Of a stretch of DNA of 64,000 nucleotides, positions 24,681 to 33,275 are shown piece by piece. Every line of letters begins with the position of its first letter. Position 1 is the stretch's first letter. The notes under the pieces are model-generated. The model saw only the letters and a program-made list of their open reading frames with translations, was not told where the DNA came from and searched no databases. This DNA comes from JAWRCU01 sp033542235 (GTDB lineage: Bacteria; Pseudomonadota; Alphaproteobacteria; Rhizobiales; Rhizobiaceae): assembly GCF_033542235.1 (NCBI RefSeq), contig NZ_JAWRCU010000001.1, forward strand, positions 372,001-436,000, written 5' to 3'. A program made the position numbers and the translations under genes.

Positions 24681-25586
24681 ATGAGGAAGTTGCCGCCGCT
24701 CAAAGCCTTGCGAGCATTTGAGAGTGCTGCCAGGCATATGAGCTTTCGGCTCGCCGCGGCGGAACTCGGTGTCACTCCGACGGCAATAAGCCATCAGATC
24801 AGCCTGCTGGAGGAGAGCTGCGGCCAATCGCTTTTTCGCCGGCGGCCGCGCCCCCTTCGCCTGACCGCCGCCGGAGAGCAGCTGTTTCCGGTCCTGAGCA
24901 ACGGCTTCGATTCTTTCGCAGCGGCGCTTGCGAGCCTTTCCGGCGGCGCGGCCGGCGAGACACTGCGTGTCACCACGCCCAACGCCTTCGCCAGCCGCTG
25001 GCTGGTGCCGCGTCTTCCGAAATGGCGAGACATCCAGCCCCGGATCGCGCTCGAGGTAATCGGCACGGACCGCACTTTGAATCTCGCAACTGGAGAGGCG
25101 GACCTGGCGATCCGATATGCGCGCCGGATGCCGGCCGAGCACGTAGCGCAGGAGCTGTTTCGCGATAGTTACTTTCCGATCTGCCGGCCCGAACTGCTCC
25201 CTGGTGGGAGACCTCTCGACGAATTGGCCGACATGTGCCGGCTACCACGTATCCACTACGACTGGATGAAAACGGATGCCGAGAATCCCACCTGGCGCCG
25301 CTGGTGGCGGGCGGCGCGTGAGCTGGACCATCGGGTGCCGCGCGATGCCGAGGACTGCCAGCTCCGCTTCCGCGAGGAGGCACATGCGATCGACGCCGTG
25401 CTGGCTGGGCAAGGGGTGGCGATCTGCAGCGACATCGTTCTGGCGCCGGAGCTCGATCGGGGCGAGCTGATAAAGGCACACGAACTTTCTCTGCCGGGCT
25501 TGGGTTATTACCTGCTCCACCTGCCCGAACATCGCCATATGCCGGTGATCATGCAATTTGCCGACTGGCTGCGCTCCTTGGCCTGA
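24681..25586 (+). CDS. LysR-family regulator, GcvA-like
   Basis: A 301-residue regulator beginning MRKLPPLKALRAFESAARHMSF, the pattern of GcvA/AmpR-like LysR proteins, with the HTH helix LGVTPTAISHQISLLEESCG and an effector domain containing VTTPNAFASRWLVPRLPKW. It is divergent from the berberine-type oxidase and likely its activator. No glycine cleavage genes are adjacent, so the GcvA resemblance is only of family level. Confidence 0.9.
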   Translation: MRKLPPLKALRAFESAARHMSFRLAAAELGVTPTAISHQISLLEESCGQSLFRRRPRPLRLTAAGEQLFPVLSNGFDSFAAALASLSGGAAGETLRVTTPNAFASRWLVPRLPKWRDIQPRIALEVIGTDRTLNLATGEADLAIRYARRMPAEHVAQELFRDSYFPICRPELLPGGRPLDELADMCRLPRIHYDWMKTDAENPTWRRWWRAARELDHRVPRDAEDCQLRFREEAHAIDAVLAGQGVAICSDIVLAPELDRGELIKAHELSLPGLGYYLLHLPEHRHMPVIMQFADWLRSLA

Positions 25587-25759
25587 GGATACGCAGCGCT
25601 TCCGAACCCAGGTCGGTACGGCTTTTCTAAAAACGGCACGTGTCGCAAATTTTGTGTCAGCCGGAGCCTTCAGCCGATTGACAACGCAAGCTTTTCCTGA
25701 TGGCTTTGCTGATCGCGACATTCTGTTCGCGTCATGACTGCGTTCAATGGGAGCTGAGG

Positions 25760-26761
25760 GTGAACGCTATAAAGCATCCGATCAAACGATCGTTCGTCTT
25801 CTTTCTCGTGCCCGACTTCACAATGGTCGCCTTTGCGACGGCGCTCGACCCGCTGAGGCTCGCCAACCGCATGCTCGGCTACCCGGCCTATAGCTGGCGG
25901 CTCGCAAGCCATGACGGCCGGCCCGTGCGCGCCTCGAACGGCGTCGAATGCGCGGTCAACACCTCGCTCGACGAGGAGCGCCGGAAGATGGCGGGGCCGG
26001 ACCGCCCGTCGATGGTGGTCGTCTGCACCGGCGTCAATGTCGAGACCTATCACAACAAGTCGGTCTTCGCCTGGCTGCGCGAGGAGTACAACCGCGGCGT
26101 CGCCGTCGGGGGCCTCTGCACCGGCGCCTATGTGCTTGCGAATGCAGGGCTGCTCTCCAACAAGCGCTGCGCAATCCACTGGGAGAACCTGCCGGGCTTC
26201 TCCGAGGCGTTCCCCAAGGCCAATGTCTTCGCCGACCTCTTCGAGGTCGACCAGAACGTCTACACTTGCGCCGGCGGTACCGCCGCGCTCGACATGATGC
26301 TGAAGCTGATCGGCGACGACTTCGACGAGAACCTCGTCAACCGCGTCTGCGAGCAGGTGCTGACCGATCGGGTACGGAGTCCGACCGACCGCCAGCGCTT
26401 GCCGCTGCGCGCCCGGCTCGGCGTGCAGAACTCCAAGGTGCTGTCGATTATCGAATTGATGGAGGCCAATCTTTCCGAGCCGCTGTCGCTGGTCGAGATC
26501 GCCGACATGGTCGGCCTCTCGCGCCGTCAGATCGAGCGGCTGTTCCGCCAGGAGATGGGCCGCTCGCCGGCGCGCTACTACCTCGAGATCAGGCTCGACC
26601 GCGCGCGCCACCTGCTCATCCAGTCGTCCATGCCCGTCGTCGAGGTGGCGGTAGCCTGCGGCTTCGTCTCGGCCTCGCATTTCTCGAAGTGCTACCGTGA
26701 GCTCTACGCGCGCTCGCCGCAGCAGGAGCGGGTCGACAGGAAGCAATTGCTGGCGGCGTGA
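25760..26761 (+). CDS. GlxA-type AraC regulator (DJ-1/PfpI + AraC HTH), possibly GbdR-like
   Basis: A regulator of about 333 residues. The N-terminal DJ-1/PfpI-like domain has GGLCTGAYVLANAGLL with a Cys at the nucleophile-like position; the C-terminal AraC domain has two helix-turn-helix units (LSLVEIADMVGLSRRQIERLFR and VVEVAVACGFVSASHFSKCYRE). GbdR and CdhR, which control glycine betaine and carnitine catabolism in Pseudomonas, share this architecture, which fits a region full of betaine-demethylation genes. I favour the GTG at 25760 (GGGAG 6 nt upstream); an ATG at 25700 would add 20 residues. Confidence 0.85.
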   Translation: MNAIKHPIKRSFVFFLVPDFTMVAFATALDPLRLANRMLGYPAYSWRLASHDGRPVRASNGVECAVNTSLDEERRKMAGPDRPSMVVVCTGVNVETYHNKSVFAWLREEYNRGVAVGGLCTGAYVLANAGLLSNKRCAIHWENLPGFSEAFPKANVFADLFEVDQNVYTCAGGTAALDMMLKLIGDDFDENLVNRVCEQVLTDRVRSPTDRQRLPLRARLGVQNSKVLSIIELMEANLSEPLSLVEIADMVGLSRRQIERLFRQEMGRSPARYYLEIRLDRARHLLIQSSMPVVEVAVACGFVSASHFSKCYRELYARSPQQERVDRKQLLAA

Positions 26762-26845
26762 CGGCTTCCTTCTCCACGTGAGCCGTAGGCAATCGCAGAT
26801 GGCGTGGCGCCCCCGGCCGCTCGGCACCTCTTCCTCTCAGAACAC

Positions 26846-26907
26846 AGGCAAAATTGCCTAGGGCGCAGCGCCGGTGCCCCCCTCCCCCTTCTGGGGTGGG
26901 GGACACC
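26846..26907. repeat. Intergenic palindromes, including a 35-nt GC-rich hairpin
   Basis: After the GlxA-type gene come AGGCAA-AA-TTGCCT (26846-26859) and a long hairpin at 26873-26907, with arms GGTG..CCCCC..CCCC and GGGG..GGGGG..CACC broken by two mismatches. This could be a terminator or an intergenic repeat of the rhizobial type. The 263-bp gap 26762-27024 has no gene. Confidence 0.5.
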
Positions 26908-27024
26908 AGCGTTGCGCCTCCATACGCAATCGTCCTGGTTGTAAACGGGGAGACGGAAGAAGGCCTGATTCACCAAGGGTAAAGTGCTGCCGTGTTACTT
27001 CGGCTTCCAAGATAGGAGGCCTTC

Positions 27025-28236
27025 TTGACCGGCATCGCCTTCGTCGGCACCGGCTTCGTTGCCGACTACTACATGACCACGCTCGCCAACCATGCGCGGC
27101 TCCGTCTCGTCGGAGCCTATGACCGCTCGGCAGAGCAGCTCCAGCGCTTCAGGCGCTACTACAGCGTGCGGGCCTATGCGAGCCTCGAAGAGGTCTTCGC
27201 CGATCCGGATGTGAGGATCGTCGTCAACCTCACTGACCCAGAGAGTCATTATGAGGTTTCCCGTGCGGCGCTCGAGGCAGGCAAGCATGTCTACAGCGAG
27301 AAGCCACTCGCTGTGCGCCTCGATGAGGCCGAAACGCTGGTGAAACTGGCAGCCCGGCTCGGACTTACGATAGCCGGCGCTCCCGCCAATGCACTGAGCG
27401 CCGCGCATGCGGCTGTTGCGGATGCGCTCGCGGCGAATGCCATCGGCACGCCGCGCCTGATCTATGCGGAGATGGAGGACGGCCCGGTCTTCCGCCAGAA
27501 CTGGCGCGGCTGGCGGTCCGTATCCGGCGCGCCATGGCCTGGCGAGCACGAATTCGAGATCGGCTGCACGCTCGAGCATGCAGGCTATGCACTCTCCTGG
27601 CTCTTGTCGCTGTTCGGCCCGGTCGAGAGTCTCACGGCCTTCTCGGCGCTTGCTTTTCCGGAGAAGGGCCAAAGCAAGACCGCCAGGCTCGGGCCCGATT
27701 TCTCGGTCGGCTGCCTCTATTTCAGGAGCGGCGCAGTCGCGCGGCTTACGTCGGGGCTCGCCGCGCCCCGGGATCGCTCGCTCACCATCCTGGGCGAGAA
27801 GGGCACGATCACCGTGCGCGACCTTTGGGATCACGATTCGCATATCAGGATCGAACAGGCAGGACAGCCGAGGCGGTTGCTTGAAAGGCTGGCACCCCGC
27901 GTCGAGGAGTGGGTCGGTGCCGTCCTGCCCGCGCGGCCCGCCCCCGGCAGACGACTGAAGCTGGACCGGGCACGGCCGAAGAGCCTGCCGAAATTTCCAT
28001 CGCGCATCGATTTCAGCGGCGGGATCGCCGCGCAGGCGGCAGCGATCTCATCAGGCAGAGCGCCCTTTTTCGCCGGCGACGTCGAGCTACATGTCACGGA
28101 GATCGCGCTTGCGCTCTCCGCGGCCGGGACCGAGGCCGGGCTCTATCGGATGCGCTCTAGCTTCGATTTTCCGGCGGCCGGCCAAGGACCTTCTCGATCA
28201 TTCGCAGCACCGCGACGCTCTGAGCAAGCGGCATGA
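27025..28236 (+). CDS. Gfo/Idh/MocA-family NAD(P)-dependent oxidoreductase
   Basis: A 403-residue sugar- or inositol-dehydrogenase-type protein. It begins IAFVGTGFVADYYM with the Rossmann glycine motif and contains YSEKPLAVRL, where EKP is the family's active-site signature. The start is TTG with AGGAGG about 6 nt upstream. Substrate unknown. Its 3' end overlaps the convergent second Gfo/Idh gene by 80 bp. Confidence 0.88.
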   Translation: MTGIAFVGTGFVADYYMTTLANHARLRLVGAYDRSAEQLQRFRRYYSVRAYASLEEVFADPDVRIVVNLTDPESHYEVSRAALEAGKHVYSEKPLAVRLDEAETLVKLAARLGLTIAGAPANALSAAHAAVADALAANAIGTPRLIYAEMEDGPVFRQNWRGWRSVSGAPWPGEHEFEIGCTLEHAGYALSWLLSLFGPVESLTAFSALAFPEKGQSKTARLGPDFSVGCLYFRSGAVARLTSGLAAPRDRSLTILGEKGTITVRDLWDHDSHIRIEQAGQPRRLLERLAPRVEEWVGAVLPARPAPGRRLKLDRARPKSLPKFPSRIDFSGGIAAQAAAISSGRAPFFAGDVELHVTEIALALSAAGTEAGLYRMRSSFDFPAAGQGPSRSFAAPRRSEQAA

Positions 28237-29260
28237 CGTCCGACTGAACGGCGCCGCTCCGCACGGCTTCCATGACGGCCTTCGCCTCGAACTGCAGGCC
28301 GCCTCCGGGAAAGGCGAAGCGCTTCACCCGTCGGCCGGGAACAGGCAGGCGAGAGAGCACCTTTCCAGCATGACCGGTGACATCAGCCGCTGAACCGACC
28401 AGCGGCAAATCGCGAAGCGCCCCGCTATAGACGCTGAAGCTTTGCGCCTTGATGAACGGCGCATTGAGGCGAATGGCGCCCTTAGTGCCGTAGACGGTAA
28501 GCGCGTTTCGGCCGTTCCTGTCGAAGCCGCAGAACAGTGCGGCTTTCGCCGTGCCGAATTCGACATGATATTCAGCCCGCATGTCGACGCCGGTACCCAC
28601 GGCCCGCCAGCGGCCGCTAATGGCGGTCGGAGAATCGCCAAGAAGATCCGTGGCGAGCGAGAGCAGATAGACACCGAGGTCGAGCGAAGCCCCTCCCCCA
28701 AGCGCCGGATCGAAAAACCTGCTGCGAAGCTGTTCATCCTGCCTGTAGGCAAGCTCGCCCTCGATGCCGGTCACGTCGCCGATCGCGCCTTCTCGCAGAA
28801 GCGCCCGCGCTGCCTGCACCGCCGGCAGAAAGCGGCTCCACATCGCCTCCATTGCGAAGCAGCGGGACCGCTCTGCGGCGTCGGCGATTGCCTGCGCATC
28901 GCGGCTGGACGTCGCGACCGGCTTTTCGATCAGGACGGCCTTACCGGCCTTGAGCGCAGCAACGGCTTGCGTGGCGTGCAGCGCGTTCGGCGTCGCGATG
29001 TAGACCGCCTCGATCGCAGGGTCTGTCAGGAATGCGTCGAGGTCGACATAGGATTTGGCGCCGCCGGTCTTCTCAGCGAAGGTGCCGCCGGTTTTTGGCG
29101 AGCGAGAACAGACTGCTGCGATGCGCGCCTGGGGCAGCTCGCGCAGATCCGCAGCGAACTGGCGCGCGATCGTGCCGGTGCCGATGATCCCCCACGAGAA
29201 TGAACGCTTCTTGGACGCCAATCCTGTCCCCTCACCTCGAAGATGTCCCCATGAGGACAT
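28157..29260 (-). CDS. Gfo/Idh/MocA-family oxidoreductase (second, convergent)
   Basis: A protein of up to 367 residues: FSWGIIGTGTIARQFAADL gives the Rossmann motif and LIEKPVA the EKP signature. Proteins of this type include glucose-fructose-oxidoreductase-like and trans-dihydrodiol dehydrogenase-like enzymes. The listed ATG adds 13 residues of doubtful value; a TTG at 29221 with AGGGG upstream is an alternative start. It is only distantly like the convergent partner, and the two overlap by 80 bp at their 3' ends. Confidence 0.86.
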   Translation of the reverse strand: MSSWGHLRGEGTGLASKKRSFSWGIIGTGTIARQFAADLRELPQARIAAVCSRSPKTGGTFAEKTGGAKSYVDLDAFLTDPAIEAVYIATPNALHATQAVAALKAGKAVLIEKPVATSSRDAQAIADAAERSRCFAMEAMWSRFLPAVQAARALLREGAIGDVTGIEGELAYRQDEQLRSRFFDPALGGGASLDLGVYLLSLATDLLGDSPTAISGRWRAVGTGVDMRAEYHVEFGTAKAALFCGFDRNGRNALTVYGTKGAIRLNAPFIKAQSFSVYSGALRDLPLVGSAADVTGHAGKVLSRLPVPGRRVKRFAFPGGGLQFEAKAVMEAVRSGAVQSDVMPLAQSVAVLRMIEKVLGRPPENRS

Positions 29261-29458
29261 GGCCTCTTAGCCCCAACAGCGGTGACGGCAAAACTGGCGA
29301 CCCAGTCCGCTTCGAGCTTGACGGCAGCGTTTGGCCGGATGCCACGAGAAGAGGCGCAGGTCCGCATCTCGAACGCGCCTGCCCCACCACCCAGCATTGC
29401 GCTCGGAGTCAAAAGGAGGCCAACGGCCGCATGCATGTGAACGAATAAGGGTTAGAGC

Positions 29459-29488
29459 AGGATGAACAACTTCGTTTCAATTCATCCT
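29459..29488. repeat. Inverted repeat after the DUF1194 gene
   Basis: AGGATGAA and TTCATCCT flank a 14-nt loop, immediately after the DUF1194 stop codon, preceded by TTAGAGC. The TTAGAGCAGGATGA stretch resembles one half of a palindrome frequent between rhizobial genes. It probably ends the minus-strand transcript. The rest of the 231-bp gap shows nothing else. Confidence 0.5.
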
Positions 29489-29491
29489 TCT

Positions 29492-30340
29492 TCAGCGATT
29501 GTCCCAGATCCAATTGCGGTCGCGCCACATCTTCTCGCCGACCTGGCAGTCATAGGCGGGTTGCGTGGCGGCGGCCTTGACGATCGAAATCGATTGCTCG
29601 GCTGGCCCGGCCTCTTCGGTCGGCGAGCCGGCAAGCTCCAGCACCAGCTTGCGGCGGATTGCCTCCGGAAACTGCGACCAGTCGTTGACAGGAACCATGA
29701 AGGCTCCCGATCCGCCGATCACACAGTTGGCGTAGTAGACGTCGAGATGGTCGATGTCGAAGGCGCTCGGCATGCCGCCATTTGTCATCAGTGGCAGGCC
29801 GTTCACGACAATGCCCTGCGCGATGACCCCGTCGCGGACGGCATTGACCGGCGGCCCCTGGTTGTTGGCCCCGTCTCCAGAGACGTCGATGACGCGCTTC
29901 GTGCCGCGATAGCCGCTTTCAGCCAGGAGATCGCTTGCGAAAACCAGCGCGCCGGAGATTGAGGTGCGGCGCGCGCTGTTCGGCGGATTGGCGCTGAGCT
30001 TGTCGACGAATGCCTGCGCCTCCTTGCGCGAGGAGATGAGCGTCCAGGGCACGACGATGTGCTGCGTATTCTGGCCGGCCCACTCGACATAGGTGGCGGC
30101 TATACGGCCATAAGCGCCGTCCTTGATCGCCTCGATCACCTTGTCGTCGACGAGCGCGGTGGCGTAGCCCCTGCGCTGGATCTCCAGCTCCTCCGGCGAC
30201 ATGGAAAGCGATACGTCGACAGCAATCACCAGCTCGACGTCGACCGGTTCGGCGGCGGACGCGGGCAGCCATGTCGCCATGCCGGAACCCAATAACAAAC
30301 CGCAGATCAGCCCCCGCCGCAGGAAAGCCGGAAGCACCAT
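29492..30340 (-). CDS. DUF1194 secreted von Willebrand factor A-like protein
   Basis: A 282-residue protein with a signal peptide (basic FLRRG, hydrophobic LICGLLLGSGMATWL, cleavage near ASAAEP). The mature part is a vWA-like domain with the metal-site motif DVSLS (Asp42, Ser44, Ser46) and later TSISGAL and DVSGDGANNQG. DUF1194 function is unknown; an extracytoplasmic metal-dependent binding role is likely. The ATG at 30340 is preferred since the extra 22 residues from 30406 would bury the signal peptide. It is transcribed in the same direction as the DMGDH-like gene but after a long palindrome. Confidence 0.83.
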   Translation of the reverse strand: MVLPAFLRRGLICGLLLGSGMATWLPASAAEPVDVELVIAVDVSLSMSPEELEIQRRGYATALVDDKVIEAIKDGAYGRIAATYVEWAGQNTQHIVVPWTLISSRKEAQAFVDKLSANPPNSARRTSISGALVFASDLLAESGYRGTKRVIDVSGDGANNQGPPVNAVRDGVIAQGIVVNGLPLMTNGGMPSAFDIDHLDVYYANCVIGGSGAFMVPVNDWSQFPEAIRRKLVLELAGSPTEEAGPAEQSISIVKAAATQPAYDCQVGEKMWRDRNWIWDNR

Positions 30341-30420
30341 GCCGCAACGATATTTGTATGCCGCGGCCTGGCAAGCGCAGGGTGGCCAATCGCCAAATTT
30401 CGGCAATCACATTTCAGCGA

Positions 30421-30483
30421 GCGAATATCGGATAGCGAGTAGCGAGTAGCGAACAGGGCCCCTACTCGCTATTCCCTATTCGC
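30421..30483. repeat. 63-bp two-tier palindrome (extragenic element / terminator)
   Basis: Outer arms GCGAATA/TATTCGC (7 bp) and inner arms ATAGCGAGTAG/CTACTCGCTAT (11 bp) are separated by a TCGG/TCCC internal loop and enclose a 19-nt loop carrying a further CGAGTAGCGA copy. It begins directly after the DMGDH-like stop codon. It may be a terminator for that gene and has the look of a dispersed rhizobial repeat. Confidence 0.6.
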
Positions 30484-33045
30484 TTACGAACGCGGCTTCA
30501 GATTCTCCGGGTCGTAGAGCGGCTTGTACCCGACTGCTGCGACTTCCACCGGATAGGTCTCGCTGAAATATTCGACGGCGAGCTTGCGCCCCTCCTGCGC
30601 ATAGGCCCAGGGCAGATAGGCGAGCGCGATATTCTTGCCTATGGTCGGGCCGTAGGCGACCGAGGTCGTGAAGGACCGGCGACCAAGCTCGTCGACAAGC
30701 GTCTCGCCCGTTTCCGGATCCATCACCGGCATCGTGCCCACGGGGTAGCGGGCAACGCCTTTGGAATCGGTATTGCTGGTCATTACCAGCGTGCAGAGCA
30801 TTGCCGGCTGGTGTTCGCGAGCGCGATATTCCAGATGCTTGGCCTTGCCGCGGAAATCCGCTTCCTTGACCTTCGGACGGGCAAGATCCGCCTCGATGAG
30901 GTTGTACTCGGTGAGCAGGTCGGCGTTCTGCAGGCGCAGACTCTTCTCCATGCGGCGGCTGTTGGCATAGGTCTCGACACCGAAGGCCATCACGCCGGTC
31001 GAGCGCAGCGCGTCCCAGACGGCGAGGCCGTCCTCATAGCGCATGTGCAGTTCCCAGCCCTGCTCGCCGACATAGGAGATGCGGAAGGCGGTGACGTCCT
31101 TGCCGGCGATCCTGATCGGCTTGATCGCGGCAAAGGGGAAGTTTTCGGCAGTGAGGCCTGCGGGATCCTCCACGACCTTTTGCAGCGCGGTGCGCGCATT
31201 CGGACCCCATATGCCGACCGTCACGTATTTTTCCGTCACATCGGTGACCGTAACCTTGAAGCCCTTCTCCTCGGCGACCCGGCGCATGTAGTGGAAGTCG
31301 CGCGGGCCGGCGTCCGCACCGTCGATCACGCGGCAGCGATCGGCCATGCGGATCACGGTCAGATCGGCACGCACCATGCCCTCGTCATCAAGGAAGTGCG
31401 TGTAGATGCCTTTGCCGATATTGGCGTCGCCGCCGATTCTGGCCGCGCACAGCCATTCCATCAGCGCGACGTGGTCCGGCCCTTCGACGTCGAACATCGC
31501 GAAATGCGACAGGTTCACGATGCCGCAATCCTCGCTCATGGCGAGATGCTCGGCGTTCGACACGCGCCAGAAATGTCGGTTGTCCCACTCGTTCTCGCGC
31601 ACTGGAACGCGGTTGCCGTATTTCTCGAGCAGATGCTCATTGGCGGCGTAGCCATGGGCGCGCTCCCAGCCGCCCAGCTCCATGAAATAGCCGCCCAGCT
31701 CCTTCTCGCGCTCGTAGAAGGGCGAACGGCGAATATTGCGGCCGGTCGCATAGGGTTCACGCGGATGGACGGCGGGATTGTAGACCTTCTGCGCAGCCTC
31801 GCCGCAGCGCCCCGCAATGAAGTTCTCGTCCATCTGGTGCGGATAGAAACGGGAATAGTCGATCCGCGCATGATCGAATTTCGTGCGCCCGTCGGTCATC
31901 CAGTCGGCGACGAGCTTGCCCATGCCCGGGCCGTCCTTCACCCAAATCGCGACGGCATACCACAATCCCCTCACCTTCTGGCTCTCACCGATCGACGGGC
32001 CGCCATCCGCCGTCACCTGCAGGAGGCCGTTGAATGAGCGCCGCTCGTCATAGCCGAGCTCGCCGAGGATCGGGGTCAACTCGATTGCGCGCTCCAGCGG
32101 CTCGAGGATCTGGTCCATCTCCAGGTCGCGCTGCGAAGGCGAGAGCCGCGCCTGGTCCTTTTCGAGAAGCTCGCGCGGGTGAACGAGGCGCGGATTCTTC
32201 TCCTCGTAATAGCCCCACTCGATCATTCCGCCTTCAGAGGTCTTCGGATCGCCCGTGTCGCGCATATAGGCCGAATTGCCCTGGTCGCGCAGCAGCGGCC
32301 AGCCGATCTCCTTGCCGCTGCCGGCGAACTCCGTGTAGGGCCCGAAGAAGGTGAGTGGATGGTCGACAGGCATCACCGGCAGGTCTTCGCCCGCCATCTC
32401 CGCGATCAGCCGGCCCCACAGCCCCGCGCTGACCACGACATAATCGGCTTCGATAGTGCCCCGATCGGTCACCACGCCCTTGATGCGCCCGTTCTCGATG
32501 ACGAGCGACCGCGCCGGCGTGTTGGCAAATGCCTTGAGCTTGCCGGCCGCCACTGCCTGGTCGACGAGCTTGCCGGCGACCGCCTGGCTGCGTGGAATCA
32601 CCAGGCCAGCATCAGGGTCCCACAGGCCGCCTTGCACCATGCTCTCTTCGATAAGCGGGAACTTCTCCTTGATTTCTGCAGGGCCGATCAGGCGGGCGCG
32701 CGTCCCGAAGGCCTTCGCCGAGGCGATCTTGCGCTTGATCTCGTCCATGCGGGCATCGTCGCCGACGCGGGCGACCTCAAGTCCGCCGATACGCTCGTAA
32801 TGGCCGAGCTTCTCGTAGAAATCGATGGAATACAGCGTCGTCCAGCAGGACAGGAAATCGTGGCTGGTCGTGTAGCAGAAATCGGAGGCGTGCGCCGTCG
32901 AGCCGACATCCGTCGGAATGCCGGATTTGTCGATGCCGACGATGTCGTCCCAGCCGCGCTCGATCAGGTGATGAGCGATCGACGCACCCACGATACCGCC
33001 CAGCCCGATGATGACGACCTTCGCCCTGCTCGGAAACTCTGCCAT
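30484..33045 (-). CDS. FAD-dependent oxidoreductase with GcvT domain (dimethylglycine/sarcosine dehydrogenase-like)
   Basis: An 853-residue protein. The N-terminal DAO domain has VIIGLGGIVG; the FAD-attachment histidine is probably His52 in GSTAHASD, although the usual TWHAAG motif is altered. The middle FAO domain is followed by a folate-binding GcvT domain (about 430-750) and a GcvT C-terminal barrel. Family members remove an N-methyl group and pass it to THF as methylene-THF. The changed histidine motif and the DFCYTTSHDF segment suggest a substrate different from that of the paralogues at 57095 and 60773. It is divergent from the membrane protein at 33276. Confidence 0.88.
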   Translation of the reverse strand: MAEFPSRAKVVIIGLGGIVGASIAHHLIERGWDDIVGIDKSGIPTDVGSTAHASDFCYTTSHDFLSCWTTLYSIDFYEKLGHYERIGGLEVARVGDDARMDEIKRKIASAKAFGTRARLIGPAEIKEKFPLIEESMVQGGLWDPDAGLVIPRSQAVAGKLVDQAVAAGKLKAFANTPARSLVIENGRIKGVVTDRGTIEADYVVVSAGLWGRLIAEMAGEDLPVMPVDHPLTFFGPYTEFAGSGKEIGWPLLRDQGNSAYMRDTGDPKTSEGGMIEWGYYEEKNPRLVHPRELLEKDQARLSPSQRDLEMDQILEPLERAIELTPILGELGYDERRSFNGLLQVTADGGPSIGESQKVRGLWYAVAIWVKDGPGMGKLVADWMTDGRTKFDHARIDYSRFYPHQMDENFIAGRCGEAAQKVYNPAVHPREPYATGRNIRRSPFYEREKELGGYFMELGGWERAHGYAANEHLLEKYGNRVPVRENEWDNRHFWRVSNAEHLAMSEDCGIVNLSHFAMFDVEGPDHVALMEWLCAARIGGDANIGKGIYTHFLDDEGMVRADLTVIRMADRCRVIDGADAGPRDFHYMRRVAEEKGFKVTVTDVTEKYVTVGIWGPNARTALQKVVEDPAGLTAENFPFAAIKPIRIAGKDVTAFRISYVGEQGWELHMRYEDGLAVWDALRSTGVMAFGVETYANSRRMEKSLRLQNADLLTEYNLIEADLARPKVKEADFRGKAKHLEYRAREHQPAMLCTLVMTSNTDSKGVARYPVGTMPVMDPETGETLVDELGRRSFTTSVAYGPTIGKNIALAYLPWAYAQEGRKLAVEYFSETYPVEVAAVGYKPLYDPENLKPRS

Positions 33046-33172
33046 TGCCCGCGACTCCGAATTGCTATTGCGGGCAGACTATAAGGCGGCACCCCGAAAG
33101 GGTTGCAGCCTGTTTGCGACAGGCAGCGAACGCAGCGCGACCAAGGCTGCCGCGGGAGCCTCGAATTGACGT

Positions 33173-33185
33173 TAACCCAGGGTTA
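33173..33185. promoter_or_regulatory. TAACCC-A-GGGTTA palindrome in divergent promoter
   Basis: A 6-bp perfect inverted repeat with one central base lies between the divergent DMGDH-like and membrane-protein genes, next to a TTGACG -35-like hexamer (33166-33171). The target gene is not clear. Confidence 0.3.
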
Positions 33186-33275
33186 GCCGAGGCGCTTAAC
33201 GCTCTGCCTTCCTTTGGCTGATAGGACGATGGAGGGCGGACAACGCCCGATCCATCCTGGCGGGGAGGCACGCAC

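Noticed and set aside
26762..27024. Insertion-sequence remnant suggested by palindromes after the GlxA-type gene
   Set aside because: No transposase fragment or target-site duplication is visible; hairpins alone fit a terminator or extragenic repeat.
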